Below, one piece after another: positions 1 through 8,997 of a DNA stretch of 64,000 nucleotides (positions are counted from its first letter, which is position 1; each line of letters opens with the position of its first letter). The position numbers and the translations under genes are program-made. The notes beneath the pieces are model-generated. The model saw nothing but the letters and a program-made list of their open reading frames with translations, ran no database searches and was not told the DNA's origin. The stretch comes from Hoeflea prorocentri (GTDB lineage: Bacteria; Pseudomonadota; Alphaproteobacteria; Rhizobiales; Rhizobiaceae), in contig NZ_JAPJZI010000001.1 in assembly GCF_027944115.1 (NCBI RefSeq), positions 2,480,001 through 2,544,000 of the forward strand. Reading direction: 5' to 3'.

Positions 1-2
1 TG

Positions 3-575
3 GCTGTCTCCGGCGTACTCGTCGGCATGGCGGTGACCGGCCAACGCTTCTCGATCATCATGACGGGAACGGGTATCGTGGCGCTTGCGGGTATTGTGGT
101 GAACAATGCCATCGTGCTCATCGACACCTTTAACCGAATGCGGGCCGAAGGGGTGACGGATATCCGTCAGGCGGCGCTGAAGACGGCTGCCCAAAGACTG
201 CGGCCGATCATGTTGACGACGATCACCACGATCCTCGGCCTGATTCCGATGGCGCTTCAGATCAACATGAACTTCTTTACCCAAACGATCTCGGTCGGCG
301 GCATCACATCGATCTGGTGGGTGCAGCTTTCCACGGCGATCATCTTCGGCCTGGCCTTTTCGACAATGCTGACGCTTGTCCTCATTCCGGCCATGCTGAC
401 GATGCCGTTGAATATTGCGGACAACTGGGGTTCGTTCAGGAACCGGATTTCCCGCATGCGGCACTCCGGAAAGGATGGCGAGCATCTCGAAGGCAAGCCG
501 GCCGACGACAAGGGAACCGGCAAGCAGGCCGATAATGACGACCTGCCCATTGCCCGGCCGGACGCTGCCGAATAA
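3..575 (+). CDS. RND-family efflux transporter, C-terminal fragment
   Basis: This is the last 190 codons of an inner-membrane RND (AcrB/HAE1-like) proton-driven efflux pump; the window edge removes the 5' part. The visible part carries the family motif GIVVNNAIVLID, a conserved cytoplasmic loop (AAQRLRPIMLTTITTILGL) and several hydrophobic helices, matching the last transmembrane bundle. The protein ends in a hydrophilic tail of about 50 residues rich in Gly, Lys and Asp. Substrate cannot be told from this part. A strong terminator follows, so the transcription unit ends here. Confidence 0.9.
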   Translation, partial: AVSGVLVGMAVTGQRFSIIMTGTGIVALAGIVVNNAIVLIDTFNRMRAEGVTDIRQAALKTAAQRLRPIMLTTITTILGLIPMALQINMNFFTQTISVGGITSIWWVQLSTAIIFGLAFSTMLTLVLIPAMLTMPLNIADNWGSFRNRISRMRHSGKDGEHLEGKPADDKGTGKQADNDDLPIARPDAAE

Positions 576-581
576 CAACAA

Positions 582-607
582 AACGCCGCCTTCGGGCGGC
601 GTTTTTC
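582..607 (+). terminator. Rho-independent terminator after RND gene
   Basis: The stem ACGCCGCC / GGCGGCGT with a TTCG tetraloop is followed by a run of five T. It lies directly after the RND stop codon. Confidence 0.9.
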
Positions 608-667
608 TTTGATCCAATCTTTCGGCGCCGGGATTGTGATCCAGCCCGTTGCAGCTAGTATGGCGGC

Positions 668-1411
668 ATGACGCCCAAGCACGACCCTTTCGAGCATCAC
701 CCCGAGCTGCGTGACAAGATTACCGATCCGCTCACCTCGTTTTTCAGAACCTTCAAACCGTCGGACTTCGATCCCCGCATGAAGGAGGCCGGTCTTCCGG
801 CGCACTGGCGTTTGAGCGATGAGGAACGGGAAGCCACGCGACATGAGGCGCTTTGTGGGCACATGGACGAGGACCTATGGGTCTTTGCCTATGGGTCTCT
901 CATGTGGGACCCCGGTTTCCTGTTTGCCGAGGTTCGCAAAGCCCATGTGGATCTCTATGCCCGCTCCTTTTGCCTCAAGGACGAGATGGGTGCGCGTGGC
1001 ACGCGCGGGGCGCCAGGGCTGATGGCGGCGCTGGACAGTGGCCCAGGATGCACAGGCCTTGCGTTCCGCATCGAGCAACAGCTTCTGGATGAAGAAACCA
1101 TGATCCTGTGGCGCCGCGAAATGGCGACGGGTGTCTATATTCCGGTCGTAGTTGAAGCTGAAACGGCACACGGGCCGGTCAAGGCCGTAACCTTTGCGGC
1201 CAATCACAATGCCAGTCGCATCCGCAACGACCTGCCGCGGGAAGAACAGGTGCGCTACATCGCGACCGGCGCGGGCATACTTGGTACAAGCCTGGAATAT
1301 ATCGAGAACCTTGCCGATCATCTGATCGCTCTCAATATCGATGATGCAGAGGTCTTTTCTCTTTTGCACGAAGCGCGGGTGTTCCGTAGCGGACGACAAC
1401 AGCAGGCTTGA
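668..1411 (+). CDS. ChaC-like gamma-glutamylcyclotransferase
   Basis: This 247-residue protein carries the YGSLMW motif at about residues 75-80, which forms the substrate loop of ChaC-type gamma-glutamylcyclotransferases. These enzymes release 5-oxoproline from the gamma-glutamyl group of glutathione. The downstream RGTRGAPGL stretch is also typical of the family. An N-terminal extension of about 65 residues precedes the domain, as is common in rhizobial homologues. It is a single gene, convergent with the methyltransferase at 1423. Activity on glutathione is inferred from the family. Confidence 0.85.
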   Translation: MTPKHDPFEHHPELRDKITDPLTSFFRTFKPSDFDPRMKEAGLPAHWRLSDEEREATRHEALCGHMDEDLWVFAYGSLMWDPGFLFAEVRKAHVDLYARSFCLKDEMGARGTRGAPGLMAALDSGPGCTGLAFRIEQQLLDEETMILWRREMATGVYIPVVVEAETAHGPVKAVTFAANHNASRIRNDLPREEQVRYIATGAGILGTSLEYIENLADHLIALNIDDAEVFSLLHEARVFRSGRQQQA

Positions 1412-1422
1412 AGCGACCCGTT

Positions 1423-2529
1423 TTATTGAGCCGTGCGACGCAGAACGATTGTCATGAACCAGAGCTCGAAGGCATATTTGCTGGTTTCCTCGCGATAGAG
1501 TGCCTCGAGCCGGTCAAAAAACTCTTTATCCAGCGCGTCCACCTCGGCGATATCTTCAACGCTGGGTTCAAACAGCTGACGGCGCAGCGTCGATGCCGCA
1601 AAGGCATGAACATAGCCGCGATAGTGGCTGGCATAATCCTTCGGATCGGAAACGAAATCCGCAAAAACGTCATGTGCACGTCCTGGTGCCGACCCCACGC
1701 TGAGATAGTCCAATTCGAAGGCAGCGGATAAAACCGGATCGTTTTTCAACGGCTCTTCGGCATCCTCGGCGGTCGGGAACCAGAGCGCAAAAACGAAATT
1801 ATCGAGCACGTCCTGATTGATCAGCTCATCGTCCGCCATCTGCTGTGCAACCATTTGCAAGGCGCGATAAATGCCGCGTCCGGACGCTGCGATACCGTTG
1901 ACTTCGTCTTCCTGAGCGATGGAACCGAGCGTCGAAACAAGAAGGTAGCCGCCGGGGCGCAATTCTTCTGCCCGGCGCTGCAGAAAACGAGCCCAGTCCT
2001 GCCTTGCAATCTCAGCCATTTCATCCCGCGCATCCCCGGTCAGGTCGGCAAACCAGAGAACGCCCGGCGAATGAATTTCAACCGCGTGGCTGAGCCAGTG
2101 GCTGGCTGCAAAACAGGTGCCGAGCGCGACCGATCCCTCGGAGGCCATGCGGTCATAGAATGAGCCGATGGACGCTTCCGTGCGTATATTCGGATTGCCG
2201 TATGAGTAGCCGGCGCCGGCGCGCGTCAGTTCAAACAGCGCGTCCCAGTCATTGCCCGGCTGATCCGCATGACATACCACAATCTGCGCGTCCGGGAACT
2301 GATCCTCATAGACCTCGACCGCCGGCAGAACGGCATTGATGGCACTGATCCCCGGTCCACATCCATAGTCGACAATCCGAAACTCGGGCTCAACCCTGCC
2401 GATACGTTCAACAAGATCGCGAATGCGACCGGCCTCAAGGTTCACGCCCTGCTGTTGAGCGCGCGAATTGCGGTTGTAATCCACCATTCCTTCGGTGGAT
2501 TTCATGGGTTCATGCGGAGATCGTTTCAT
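1423..2529 (-). CDS. SABATH-type SAM-dependent carboxyl methyltransferase
   Basis: This 368-residue protein looks like the plant salicylate/jasmonate carboxyl methyltransferase (SABATH) family. It has the SAM-binding loop VDYGCGPG at about residues 53-60, an SHWLSH motif, and a downstream ARFLQRRAEELRPGGYLL stretch matching the family's helix and strand before the substrate pocket. Such enzymes put a methyl group on small carboxylic acids; the substrate here is unknown. The start codon is uncertain because in-frame ATGs also occur at 2505 and 2487 and none has a clear ribosome binding site. Confidence 0.75.
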   Translation of the reverse strand: MKRSPHEPMKSTEGMVDYNRNSRAQQQGVNLEAGRIRDLVERIGRVEPEFRIVDYGCGPGISAINAVLPAVEVYEDQFPDAQIVVCHADQPGNDWDALFELTRAGAGYSYGNPNIRTEASIGSFYDRMASEGSVALGTCFAASHWLSHAVEIHSPGVLWFADLTGDARDEMAEIARQDWARFLQRRAEELRPGGYLLVSTLGSIAQEDEVNGIAASGRGIYRALQMVAQQMADDELINQDVLDNFVFALWFPTAEDAEEPLKNDPVLSAAFELDYLSVGSAPGRAHDVFADFVSDPKDYASHYRGYVHAFAASTLRRQLFEPSVEDIAEVDALDKEFFDRLEALYREETSKYAFELWFMTIVLRRTAQ

Positions 2530-2574
2530 CGGGTTGGCTCTTTGCTTGGCAGGCCTGCGTTCACGGGCAGCCGT

Positions 2575-3420
2575 CTAGGACGGATCGATGGCCTGTTCTG
2601 CTTCTTCTGCTTGCTTTTGCGCTCCATAACGTTTGCTCCAGGCACGCGCGCCGAACGGCAGCGAGATCAGATACAGCACAGTGGACGCGGTCATGGTTTC
2701 CCATGTGTAGGTCATCAGCAGGGCAACGTAGAGGACAATAACAAGCATCAAGGGAAAAACGAGATCGCGACGAATACGCTGTCCCAGGGACTTGCCTGAA
2801 TAGACAGGCAGCCTGCTGACCAGCAGAAAAGCGATCAGAAGCGTGTAGACGGAAGCAACATAGGCAAAGACAACACCCGGCTGGATACCGAGAAAACCGA
2901 GATAGACCGGCAAGAGCACAAGGATCGCTCCGCCCGGCGCCGGGATGCCGACAAAGTAGTCCGTTTGCCAGCTTGCCTTGACGTTCCGGTCCTCCATCAC
3001 ATTGAAACGGGCAAGTCTGAGGCCAGCCGCAATGGCATAAATCATCGCGGCGATCCAGCCGAAGGACTGCACGTGATCGAGCAGGTAGGCATAAAGCACC
3101 AGCGCAGGGGCAACGCCGAAATTCACGATATCGGCGAGTGAATCCATCTGCGCGCCGAATTTGCTCGACGATTTGAGCAATCGGGCCGCGCGTCCGTCAA
3201 CAGCGTCGAGAAGAGCCGCCAGCAGAAGCATCGCGACCGCAAGTTCAAACCGTTGCTCGAATGCCAGCCTGATGCCAGTGAGGCCAGCGCAGATCGCCAG
3301 GGCGGTGATGATATTGGGCACCATCATCCGCAGGGAAATCTCGCGCAGACGCGGTCCCCTGCTCTCGTCCCCGTCGCCGGGGGCGCCGTTCGGGTCGAAA
3401 GAAGAAAAACCGGAATCCAT
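2575..3420 (-). CDS. pssA: CDP-diacylglycerol--serine O-phosphatidyltransferase
   Basis: This membrane enzyme makes phosphatidylserine from CDP-diacylglycerol and serine. The CDP-alcohol phosphotransferase signature is complete: D-G-x2-A-R-x8-G-x3-D-x3-D, seen around DGRAARLLKSSSKFGAQ and the following DSLAD. Several hydrophobic segments follow. The 281-residue length fits the family, with an N-terminal extension of about 25 residues. It begins 5 bases after the psd stop on the same strand, so the two consecutive steps of phosphatidylethanolamine synthesis are co-transcribed. Confidence 0.95.
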   Translation of the reverse strand: MDSGFSSFDPNGAPGDGDESRGPRLREISLRMMVPNIITALAICAGLTGIRLAFEQRFELAVAMLLLAALLDAVDGRAARLLKSSSKFGAQMDSLADIVNFGVAPALVLYAYLLDHVQSFGWIAAMIYAIAAGLRLARFNVMEDRNVKASWQTDYFVGIPAPGGAILVLLPVYLGFLGIQPGVVFAYVASVYTLLIAFLLVSRLPVYSGKSLGQRIRRDLVFPLMLVIVLYVALLMTYTWETMTASTVLYLISLPFGARAWSKRYGAQKQAEEAEQAIDPS

Positions 3421-3425
3421 GACGC

Positions 3426-4124
3426 CTAAGCCCGCCGCGAGACGGTCTTGCCTTTGTCTGTGTCGAAATCAGCGAGCACCGTTTCACCCGCGATGGCCGT
3501 CTGGCCGACCGAGACCCGTGGAACCGCCTTTAGCGGCAGGAACACGTCGAGGCGCGAGCCGAAACGGATCAGACCAAAGCGTTCGCCCGCATCCAGATGG
3601 TCGTTTGCGGCCGTCCAGCACAGGATACGGCGCGCAACGAGCCCGGCAATCTGCACGACACCGATTGCACCATTCGAGGTTTCGATCACCATGCCGCTGC
3701 GCTCGTTTTCCTCGCTTGCCTTGTCGAGCTCGGCATTCAGGAACTGACCGGGCTTGTAGACCACATCGCGGACTGTCCCTGCCATCGGCGCACGGTTCAC
3801 ATGACAGTTGAAAACATTCATGAAGACTGAGATGCGCAGCATCTCCTCATCGCCGAGATCAAGCTCCTGCGGCGGTTTCATCTGTACGATGGAGGATACG
3901 CGGCCGTCCGCCGGGCTGATGACGAGGTCATCATCCAAAGGCGTAACGCGTTCCGGATCGCGAAAGAAATAGGCACACCATGCCGTCAACAGCAGGCCGA
4001 TCCAGAACAGCGGATCCCAAATCCAGCCGAGAATAAGCGACGCAGCAAGGAATATAAGGACAAATTTGTAGCCCTCCTTGTGCACCGGAACCAGCGTGTT
4101 TGAGATCGTATCGATCAGACTCAT
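3426..4124 (-). CDS. psd: phosphatidylserine decarboxylase proenzyme
   Basis: Psd converts phosphatidylserine to phosphatidylethanolamine at the inner membrane. The 232-residue length is that of the short rhizobial/archaeal-type Psd. N-terminal hydrophobic helices are visible, and the C-terminal [11 protein letters not shown] segment holds the Gly-Ser where the proenzyme cleaves itself to form the pyruvoyl cofactor. The start has a good GAGGAG ribosome binding site 7 bases upstream. It is first in an operon with pssA. A long hairpin lies in its leader (4142-4182). Confidence 0.95.
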   Translation of the reverse strand: MSLIDTISNTLVPVHKEGYKFVLIFLAASLILGWIWDPLFWIGLLLTAWCAYFFRDPERVTPLDDDLVISPADGRVSSIVQMKPPQELDLGDEEMLRISVFMNVFNCHVNRAPMAGTVRDVVYKPGQFLNAELDKASEENERSGMVIETSNGAIGVVQIAGLVARRILCWTAANDHLDAGERFGLIRFGSRLDVFLPLKAVPRVSVGQTAIAGETVLADFDTDKGKTVSRRA

Positions 4125-4141
4125 AGGAAACTCCTCAGGCG

Positions 4142-4182
4142 GCCTGCATTTGCTTCGCCTGAACGAAGCAACGGCCGCAGGC
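4142..4182 (-). promoter_or_regulatory. hairpin in psd leader
   Basis: A nested inverted repeat lies 18-58 bases before the psd start: inner arms TTGCTTCG / CGAAGCAA (4150-4157 and 4164-4171) and outer arms GCCTGC / GCAGGC (4142-4147 and 4177-4182). On the plus strand it is followed by TTTT, but no plus-strand gene reads into it. It could be a 5' leader structure, an RNA-processing site between the exporter gene and psd, or a block to antisense transcription. Confidence 0.5.
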
Positions 4183-4258
4183 TTTTATATAGCTACAAAT
4201 ATGGCTGACTTGAACAACTGTTTGAGCGGTATCCCGATCTATGCACCGGCCGCGCCGA

Positions 4259-6154
4259 TCAATGCGGTTCCTCATGCGGCCGTTTTCGTACGACAACGCC
4301 CAGATCGTCGTGTTCGCGGAAGTCTTTCAGCTTTTCCTCTGTTTCCCGCGCTTCGCGCTGACGATTCCACATGTCGAGATAAAGGCCCTTGTGCTTCAGG
4401 AGTTGCTGGTGCGTTCCGCGTTCGGCGATGACGCCATCCTGCAGCACGATAATCTCGTCCGCGCCGATAACGGTCGACAGGCGGTGGGCAATGACCAGCG
4501 TCGTTCGTCCACGGCTGACAAAATCGAGTGCTGTCTGGATTTCCTGCTCGGTCGCGGTATCGAGAGCCGAGGTCGCTTCATCGAGGATGAGAATGGGCGG
4601 CGCTTTCAAAATGGTTCGGGCAATGGCCACCCGCTGCTTCTCGCCGCCGGACAGTTTCAGACCGCGCTCTCCGACCATGGTTTGCAGGCCCTGCGGCAGG
4701 CTGTCGATAAAGCTGCCGATCTGCGCCATGTCGGCGGCCTGGCGCACCTCGTCATCACTGGCGCCGATACGGCCGTAGCGTATGTTATAGGCAAGCGTAT
4801 CGTTGAAGAGGACGGTGTCCTGAGGCACCATGCCGATGGCGTTTCGCAGCGACTCCTGCGTCACGTCGCGCACATCCTGGCCGTCAATGGTGATCGCGCC
4901 TTCCTGAACATCGTAGAAGCGGAATAACAGGCGCGACAGGGTTGATTTGCCGGCTCCCGACGGGCCGACCACCGCAACGGTCTTTCCGTCCGGCACCTCG
5001 AAACTGATGCCTTTGAGAATCGGCCGGTCAGGTTCATAGCGAAAATGCACATCGTCGAAGCGGATCGCACCGGACCGCATCTTCAATGGCTCCGCGCCCG
5101 GCTTGTCGACTACCTCTTCGCTGATATCGAGCAGGTCGAACATGTTTTCGATATCTGTCAGTCCCTGACGGATTTCGCGGTAGACAAAGCCAATGAAATT
5201 GAGCGGGATCGAAAGCTGCATCAACATGACATTGATGAAGACAAAATCGCCGATCGTCTGCTCGCCGCGCTGAACGGCAAGCGCGGACATGACCATCATC
5301 ACCGCCATGCCGACGCCGAAAATCACCCCCTGCCCCAGGTTCAGCCACCCGAGAGAGGTCCAGATCCGTGTGGCGGCGTGCTCGTAGCGCTCCATTGACT
5401 TGTCGTAACGGTCGGCTTCCATTTTTTCGTTGCCGAAATATTTCACCGTTTCGAAATTGAGCAGCGAATCGATGGCCTTGGTATTGGCGTCCGTGTCGGA
5501 TTCATTCATGTCGCGGCGGATGGCGATGCGCCAGTCGCTGGCTCGAACGGTGAACCAGATATAGAGCCATATGACGAGCGCCGTCACGCCCACATAGGAC
5601 CAGCCATAGGCAAAGCCGAATATGAGCGCCACAAGGACAAATTCGAGCAGTGTCGGGAGCGTGTTGAGGATCGTAAAGCGGACAATCGCCTCAATGCCCT
5701 TCACGCCGCGTTCTATAATGCGGGAAAGACCGCCGGTGCGCCGTTCCAGATGGAAACGCAGCGACAGGCGGTGCATGTGGACGAACGTTTTATAGGCAAG
5801 CTGGTGCACCGCATGCTGTCCGACGCGGGCAAACAGCGCATCGCGCAACTGGTTGAAGCTGAGCTGAATGATGCGGGCAGCGTTGTAGGCGACGACCAGC
5901 ATCACCGGCGCGATCAGGATCGCCGGCAGGAACTGCAACCCGTCATGATTGCCGTTGAGTGCATCGGTCGCCCACTTAAAGAAGTACGGAACCACCACCT
6001 GCGCCAACTTGGCAAGCACAAGAAACGATGCAGCATAGATGACGCGGCGCTTCAGGTCTGCCCTGTCCGAAGGCCACATATAGGGCCAAAGATTGCGCAA
6101 CGTATGCAGCGGATTACCGGTATCGGCAGCAATTGTTTTTTTCTGATCTGACAA
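4259..6154 (-). CDS. Atm1-type ABC exporter (fused permease-ATPase)
   Basis: This 631-residue half-transporter has an N-terminal six-helix permease domain and a C-terminal ATPase with Walker A GPSGAGKS, signature LSGGEKQR, Walker B ILILDEATSALD and switch His in VIAHRLST. The N-terminal LWPYMWPSDRADLKRRV and the overall layout resemble the Atm1/HMT1 branch, which exports glutathione conjugates or metal-glutathione complexes. The likely start is TTG at 6154, preceded by AAAGG; no upstream ATG fits. The C-terminal tail is hydrophilic. Substrate is inferred from family only. Confidence 0.88.
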   Translation of the reverse strand: MSDQKKTIAADTGNPLHTLRNLWPYMWPSDRADLKRRVIYAASFLVLAKLAQVVVPYFFKWATDALNGNHDGLQFLPAILIAPVMLVVAYNAARIIQLSFNQLRDALFARVGQHAVHQLAYKTFVHMHRLSLRFHLERRTGGLSRIIERGVKGIEAIVRFTILNTLPTLLEFVLVALIFGFAYGWSYVGVTALVIWLYIWFTVRASDWRIAIRRDMNESDTDANTKAIDSLLNFETVKYFGNEKMEADRYDKSMERYEHAATRIWTSLGWLNLGQGVIFGVGMAVMMVMSALAVQRGEQTIGDFVFINVMLMQLSIPLNFIGFVYREIRQGLTDIENMFDLLDISEEVVDKPGAEPLKMRSGAIRFDDVHFRYEPDRPILKGISFEVPDGKTVAVVGPSGAGKSTLSRLLFRFYDVQEGAITIDGQDVRDVTQESLRNAIGMVPQDTVLFNDTLAYNIRYGRIGASDDEVRQAADMAQIGSFIDSLPQGLQTMVGERGLKLSGGEKQRVAIARTILKAPPILILDEATSALDTATEQEIQTALDFVSRGRTTLVIAHRLSTVIGADEIIVLQDGVIAERGTHQQLLKHKGLYLDMWNRQREARETEEKLKDFREHDDLGVVVRKRPHEEPH

Positions 6155-6286
6155 GAAAACGCCTTTGAGTAAGCGCGTCGCCGGCTGCGCGGTTCCGACG
6201 CAAAGGCGGCGATTGTGACCAATCGACGCCTACACATTAGATAGGTTCTAAGGACATGCCGTCAAGCATGGGTTGTCAAGCCGGCG

Positions 6287-8101
6287 TCAGCGTGCCCTGA
6301 TACGCTCGCGGTGAAGCTCTTCGGCATTGTCCAATGGTTCATCGGGCACCGCAAAAATCTGACCAGGTTCGATCATGTCGGGATTTTTGATTTGATCGGC
6401 ATTGGCAAGATAGATCGTCGTATAACGTACACCACGTCCGTAGATGCGTCGCGAAATCTGCCAAAGCGTGTCACCGCGCCGGATGATGACCGAACTGTCA
6501 CGAGGCTCAAGCGCGGCCTGGACCACGGTTTCGGTCTCGTCTTCGGCCGGAGCCGCCGCGACCTCAACGTTCTCCGCAGGTTCGTCAACTGACGCGGAGG
6601 CGGCGCTATCATCGGCTGAGCCTTGCTCAACAACCGCTTCCGGTTTTACGTCGGCTACTGTATCGCCCGTCTGCTCAGCGGTCGCAGCCTGTCCGCCCGC
6701 ACCGGCGTTTTGCACCGGCTCTATTTCGGCCTTTGCGCTCATATCAGCGGCTGCATCAGCAGACTTGGCGGGCGTCTGTGCTGCTTGCGTTTCGCTTGCC
6801 GTCCCGGCGGTATCGGTCTGTTTCTCATCTGTTGAACTTGTAGCCGTTTCCGCCGCAGCAACGGCGGCAACCAGCTCTCCCTCCGGCCGCGTGAACGGAA
6901 CAGCGACGCGCATTGCCGGAGCGACATTGCCCCTCATCGTCAAATCGGCACTGATCGTGTGATCGCCGACGGCAATGTCCTTGTCGGCTTCAACAAGGAA
7001 ACGGCCGGTCGGGCTGACCCTGCTCGTTCCGAGCGGTTCACCATTGGCAAAGACGCTGACTTCGGCGCCCGGCGTTGCCGAACCGGCGACGAACATGCGA
7101 CCGCCCTCGATTTCAACGGCATCGATGCGCAATGCAGGTTCAACGGCAACCACGGCTTCGGACTTTTGATCCGGCTCAGCGGAAGCCATCGCGACCTTCT
7201 CCTCACCGTCCGACGCTGGTGCAGCAGCCTGATCTACGGCTTCTTCCTTGCCGGTGTCGGCTTCGGCCGATGCTACCTTGGATCCTTCCGCGGTCCCTTC
7301 AGAACTCGCGGCCGGCTCGCTTGCCGCCGCCTGAGTTGCTGTCTCATCCGCGCTCTGTTCATTCGAGCCCGTGGAAGCAGAAGCGGTTTCCTGCCCCTCC
7401 TCCTGCGCAGGCTTTGTCATCGCGGCGTCTGCGGCCGGTTCGGAATTGGCGTCTTCCTGAACAGCGGTTTCAGCGGGCTGCGCAGCGGCCACCTCTGCCT
7501 CGGCTTTCGCCTCAGGCTGACCTTCCGGTTTGGTCAGTATCCGGCTCGCCTCGCCCGGTTTTGTCACCATGACCAGGAGCTCCGTCGGTTCATCCTCCGG
7601 AACACTGATGGTTGCCACTTCTTCCGATTGTGCGGCAGTTTCATCACTGCCGAGCGAACGCAGGACAATCTCATGGTCGCCCGGTTTCAGCGCATCCTCC
7701 ACCACGGCGACAAAATCCCCGGAGGCTCCAGCATCTGCTTCCGCAATCACCTGACCATTGTTGACGATCTGAACCTTCGTGCCCGGCACTGCCTGTCCGG
7801 CGACGAGGGTCGATCCATCGGGTTCGACCCTGACCACATCGAAAGTCGGCGCTTGTTCAGCCTTTGCGGAATCGGATGCCTCGTCCACCTCCGGTGCGGC
7901 TTGTGTTCCGGCACTCTCAGCCGGCTCCTCGGTGGCGTCATCACTCTTCTCGGCGGTCTTGTCGGTGCCGGCCGGCGCCTGCTCTTCGGTTGCAGTCTGC
8001 TGCGGTTCGGCAAACGGATCCGTCTGGTAGACATAGACGCCGACGAGGATGATGATCACCAAGCCGACGAGGGCCCAAACCAGGGATTTGTTCTTGTTCA
8101 T
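6287..8101 (-). CDS. LysM envelope protein with two Ig-like domains and low-complexity linkers
   Basis: This 604-residue protein has one N-terminal membrane helix (LVWALVGLVIIILVGVYVY) followed by a long Ala/Glu/Thr/Ser-rich periplasmic region. Two related blocks of about 70 residues (VEPDGSTLVAGQAVPGTKVQ and VEIEGGRMFVAGSATPGAEV) look like bacterial Ig-like folds. A C-terminal LysM domain (RRGDTLWQISRRIYGRG...IEPGQIFAVP) would bind peptidoglycan. I chose ATG 8101 over 8125 because GGAG lies just upstream and the membrane helix follows at once. A role in cell-wall anchoring is inferred. Confidence 0.85.
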   Translation of the reverse strand: MNKNKSLVWALVGLVIIILVGVYVYQTDPFAEPQQTATEEQAPAGTDKTAEKSDDATEEPAESAGTQAAPEVDEASDSAKAEQAPTFDVVRVEPDGSTLVAGQAVPGTKVQIVNNGQVIAEADAGASGDFVAVVEDALKPGDHEIVLRSLGSDETAAQSEEVATISVPEDEPTELLVMVTKPGEASRILTKPEGQPEAKAEAEVAAAQPAETAVQEDANSEPAADAAMTKPAQEEGQETASASTGSNEQSADETATQAAASEPAASSEGTAEGSKVASAEADTGKEEAVDQAAAPASDGEEKVAMASAEPDQKSEAVVAVEPALRIDAVEIEGGRMFVAGSATPGAEVSVFANGEPLGTSRVSPTGRFLVEADKDIAVGDHTISADLTMRGNVAPAMRVAVPFTRPEGELVAAVAAAETATSSTDEKQTDTAGTASETQAAQTPAKSADAAADMSAKAEIEPVQNAGAGGQAATAEQTGDTVADVKPEAVVEQGSADDSAASASVDEPAENVEVAAAPAEDETETVVQAALEPRDSSVIIRRGDTLWQISRRIYGRGVRYTTIYLANADQIKNPDMIEPGQIFAVPDEPLDNAEELHRERIRAR

Positions 8102-8376
8102 TTTATGCTCCAGTCGGCGCGGCAATTCGCGGGCGGCCCCAAACGGATCACGCCAATCCGTCCCCGTGCCGTTGTCCCCTCACGTGCACGCGGTACGCGG
8201 CACCGAGCCCCTAAAATCGCCGTCAAACTAGAACTTTTGCCAGGTCCAAACAAGCATTTGCGGCGCTCAAAAACGGCTGAAAGCCGAGAACCTGGGGGTA
8301 ATTGGCAAAAATACATCAGGTGCGGCGCGAAGCTGGGTGCTTGACCTGTGCCAGCCCGCCATGTTTGCTCGTCGTC

Positions 8377-8985
8377 ATGACAGAGATTCGCTCAATTTGT
8401 GTTTATTGCGGCTCACAGCCGGGCAACGATCCGCAGTTCGATAACGCCGCCCGCGTCCTTGGACAATCGATTGCCGCAAACGATATCCGGCTCGTTTACG
8501 GGGGCGGAACACAAGGTCTCATGGGAACCGTTGCCGAGGCCGTCATTGGAGGCAAAGGTCTGGTGACCGGGATCATTCCGGAGTTCCTGCAAAGCCGCGA
8601 GGCCGGCAACGGCAAGAAGCTGACGTTCGATGAGCACATCGTGACCAAGGACATGCATGAACGCAAACATGCCATGTTCGAAAAATCGGGAGCATTCGTC
8701 GCCCTGCCGGGCGGCATCGGGACGCTTGAAGAGATCATCGAGATCATGACCTGGTCGCAGCTTGGCAGACACCGCAGGCCGATGGTGCTGGCCAATATGG
8801 CCGGCTTCTGGAATCCTCTGCTCGACCTGTTGAATCATATGGCGCATGCCGGCTTTCTTCACACCGCGCACCTGGCGCGGCCGCTGGTTGCGACAAATGT
8901 CGAACAGATCGTGCCAATGATCATGGCTGAATGGGAAAAGGGCGATGTCGGCGCCGGCGACCAAGCCGTTATCGACCGCATGTGA
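8377..8985 (+). CDS. LOG-family nucleoside 5'-monophosphate phosphoribohydrolase
   Basis: This 202-residue Rossmann-fold protein has the lysine-decarboxylase-like/LOG motif PGGIGTLEE and an upstream YGGGTQGLMG loop. Family members remove the ribose-phosphate from nucleoside monophosphates, including cytokinin precursors; despite old names they are not lysine decarboxylases. ATG 8377 was chosen because homologues begin near the IRSICVYCGS strand; an in-frame TTG at 8302 would add an atypical extension. The nitrilase-family gene starts 12 bases downstream, so the two form an operon. Confidence 0.88.
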   Translation: MTEIRSICVYCGSQPGNDPQFDNAARVLGQSIAANDIRLVYGGGTQGLMGTVAEAVIGGKGLVTGIIPEFLQSREAGNGKKLTFDEHIVTKDMHERKHAMFEKSGAFVALPGGIGTLEEIIEIMTWSQLGRHRRPMVLANMAGFWNPLLDLLNHMAHAGFLHTAHLARPLVATNVEQIVPMIMAEWEKGDVGAGDQAVIDRM

Positions 8986-8997
8986 GGCAGCCGAGAT

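Noticed and set aside
257-862. Long minus-strand frame opposite the RND end and ChaC gene
   Set aside because: It is the antisense of two clear genes and crosses the strong terminator at 582-607.
1408-1731. Plus-strand frame opposite the SABATH gene
   Set aside because: Antisense shadow without a ribosome binding site or family resemblance.
4241-4927. Plus-strand frame of 228 codons opposite the ABC exporter
   Set aside because: It mirrors the conserved ATPase domain of the exporter and has no recognisable motif of its own.
6440-8030. CRISPR-like or tandem DNA repeats in the LysM gene
   Set aside because: Similarity is at protein level and of low complexity; there are no constant-length repeats with spacers. 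No CRISPR array was found in the window.
6959-8344. Plus-strand frame of 461 codons opposite the LysM gene
   Set aside because: Its composition follows the low-complexity repeats of the LysM gene on the other strand; that gene has a proper start, helix and domain.
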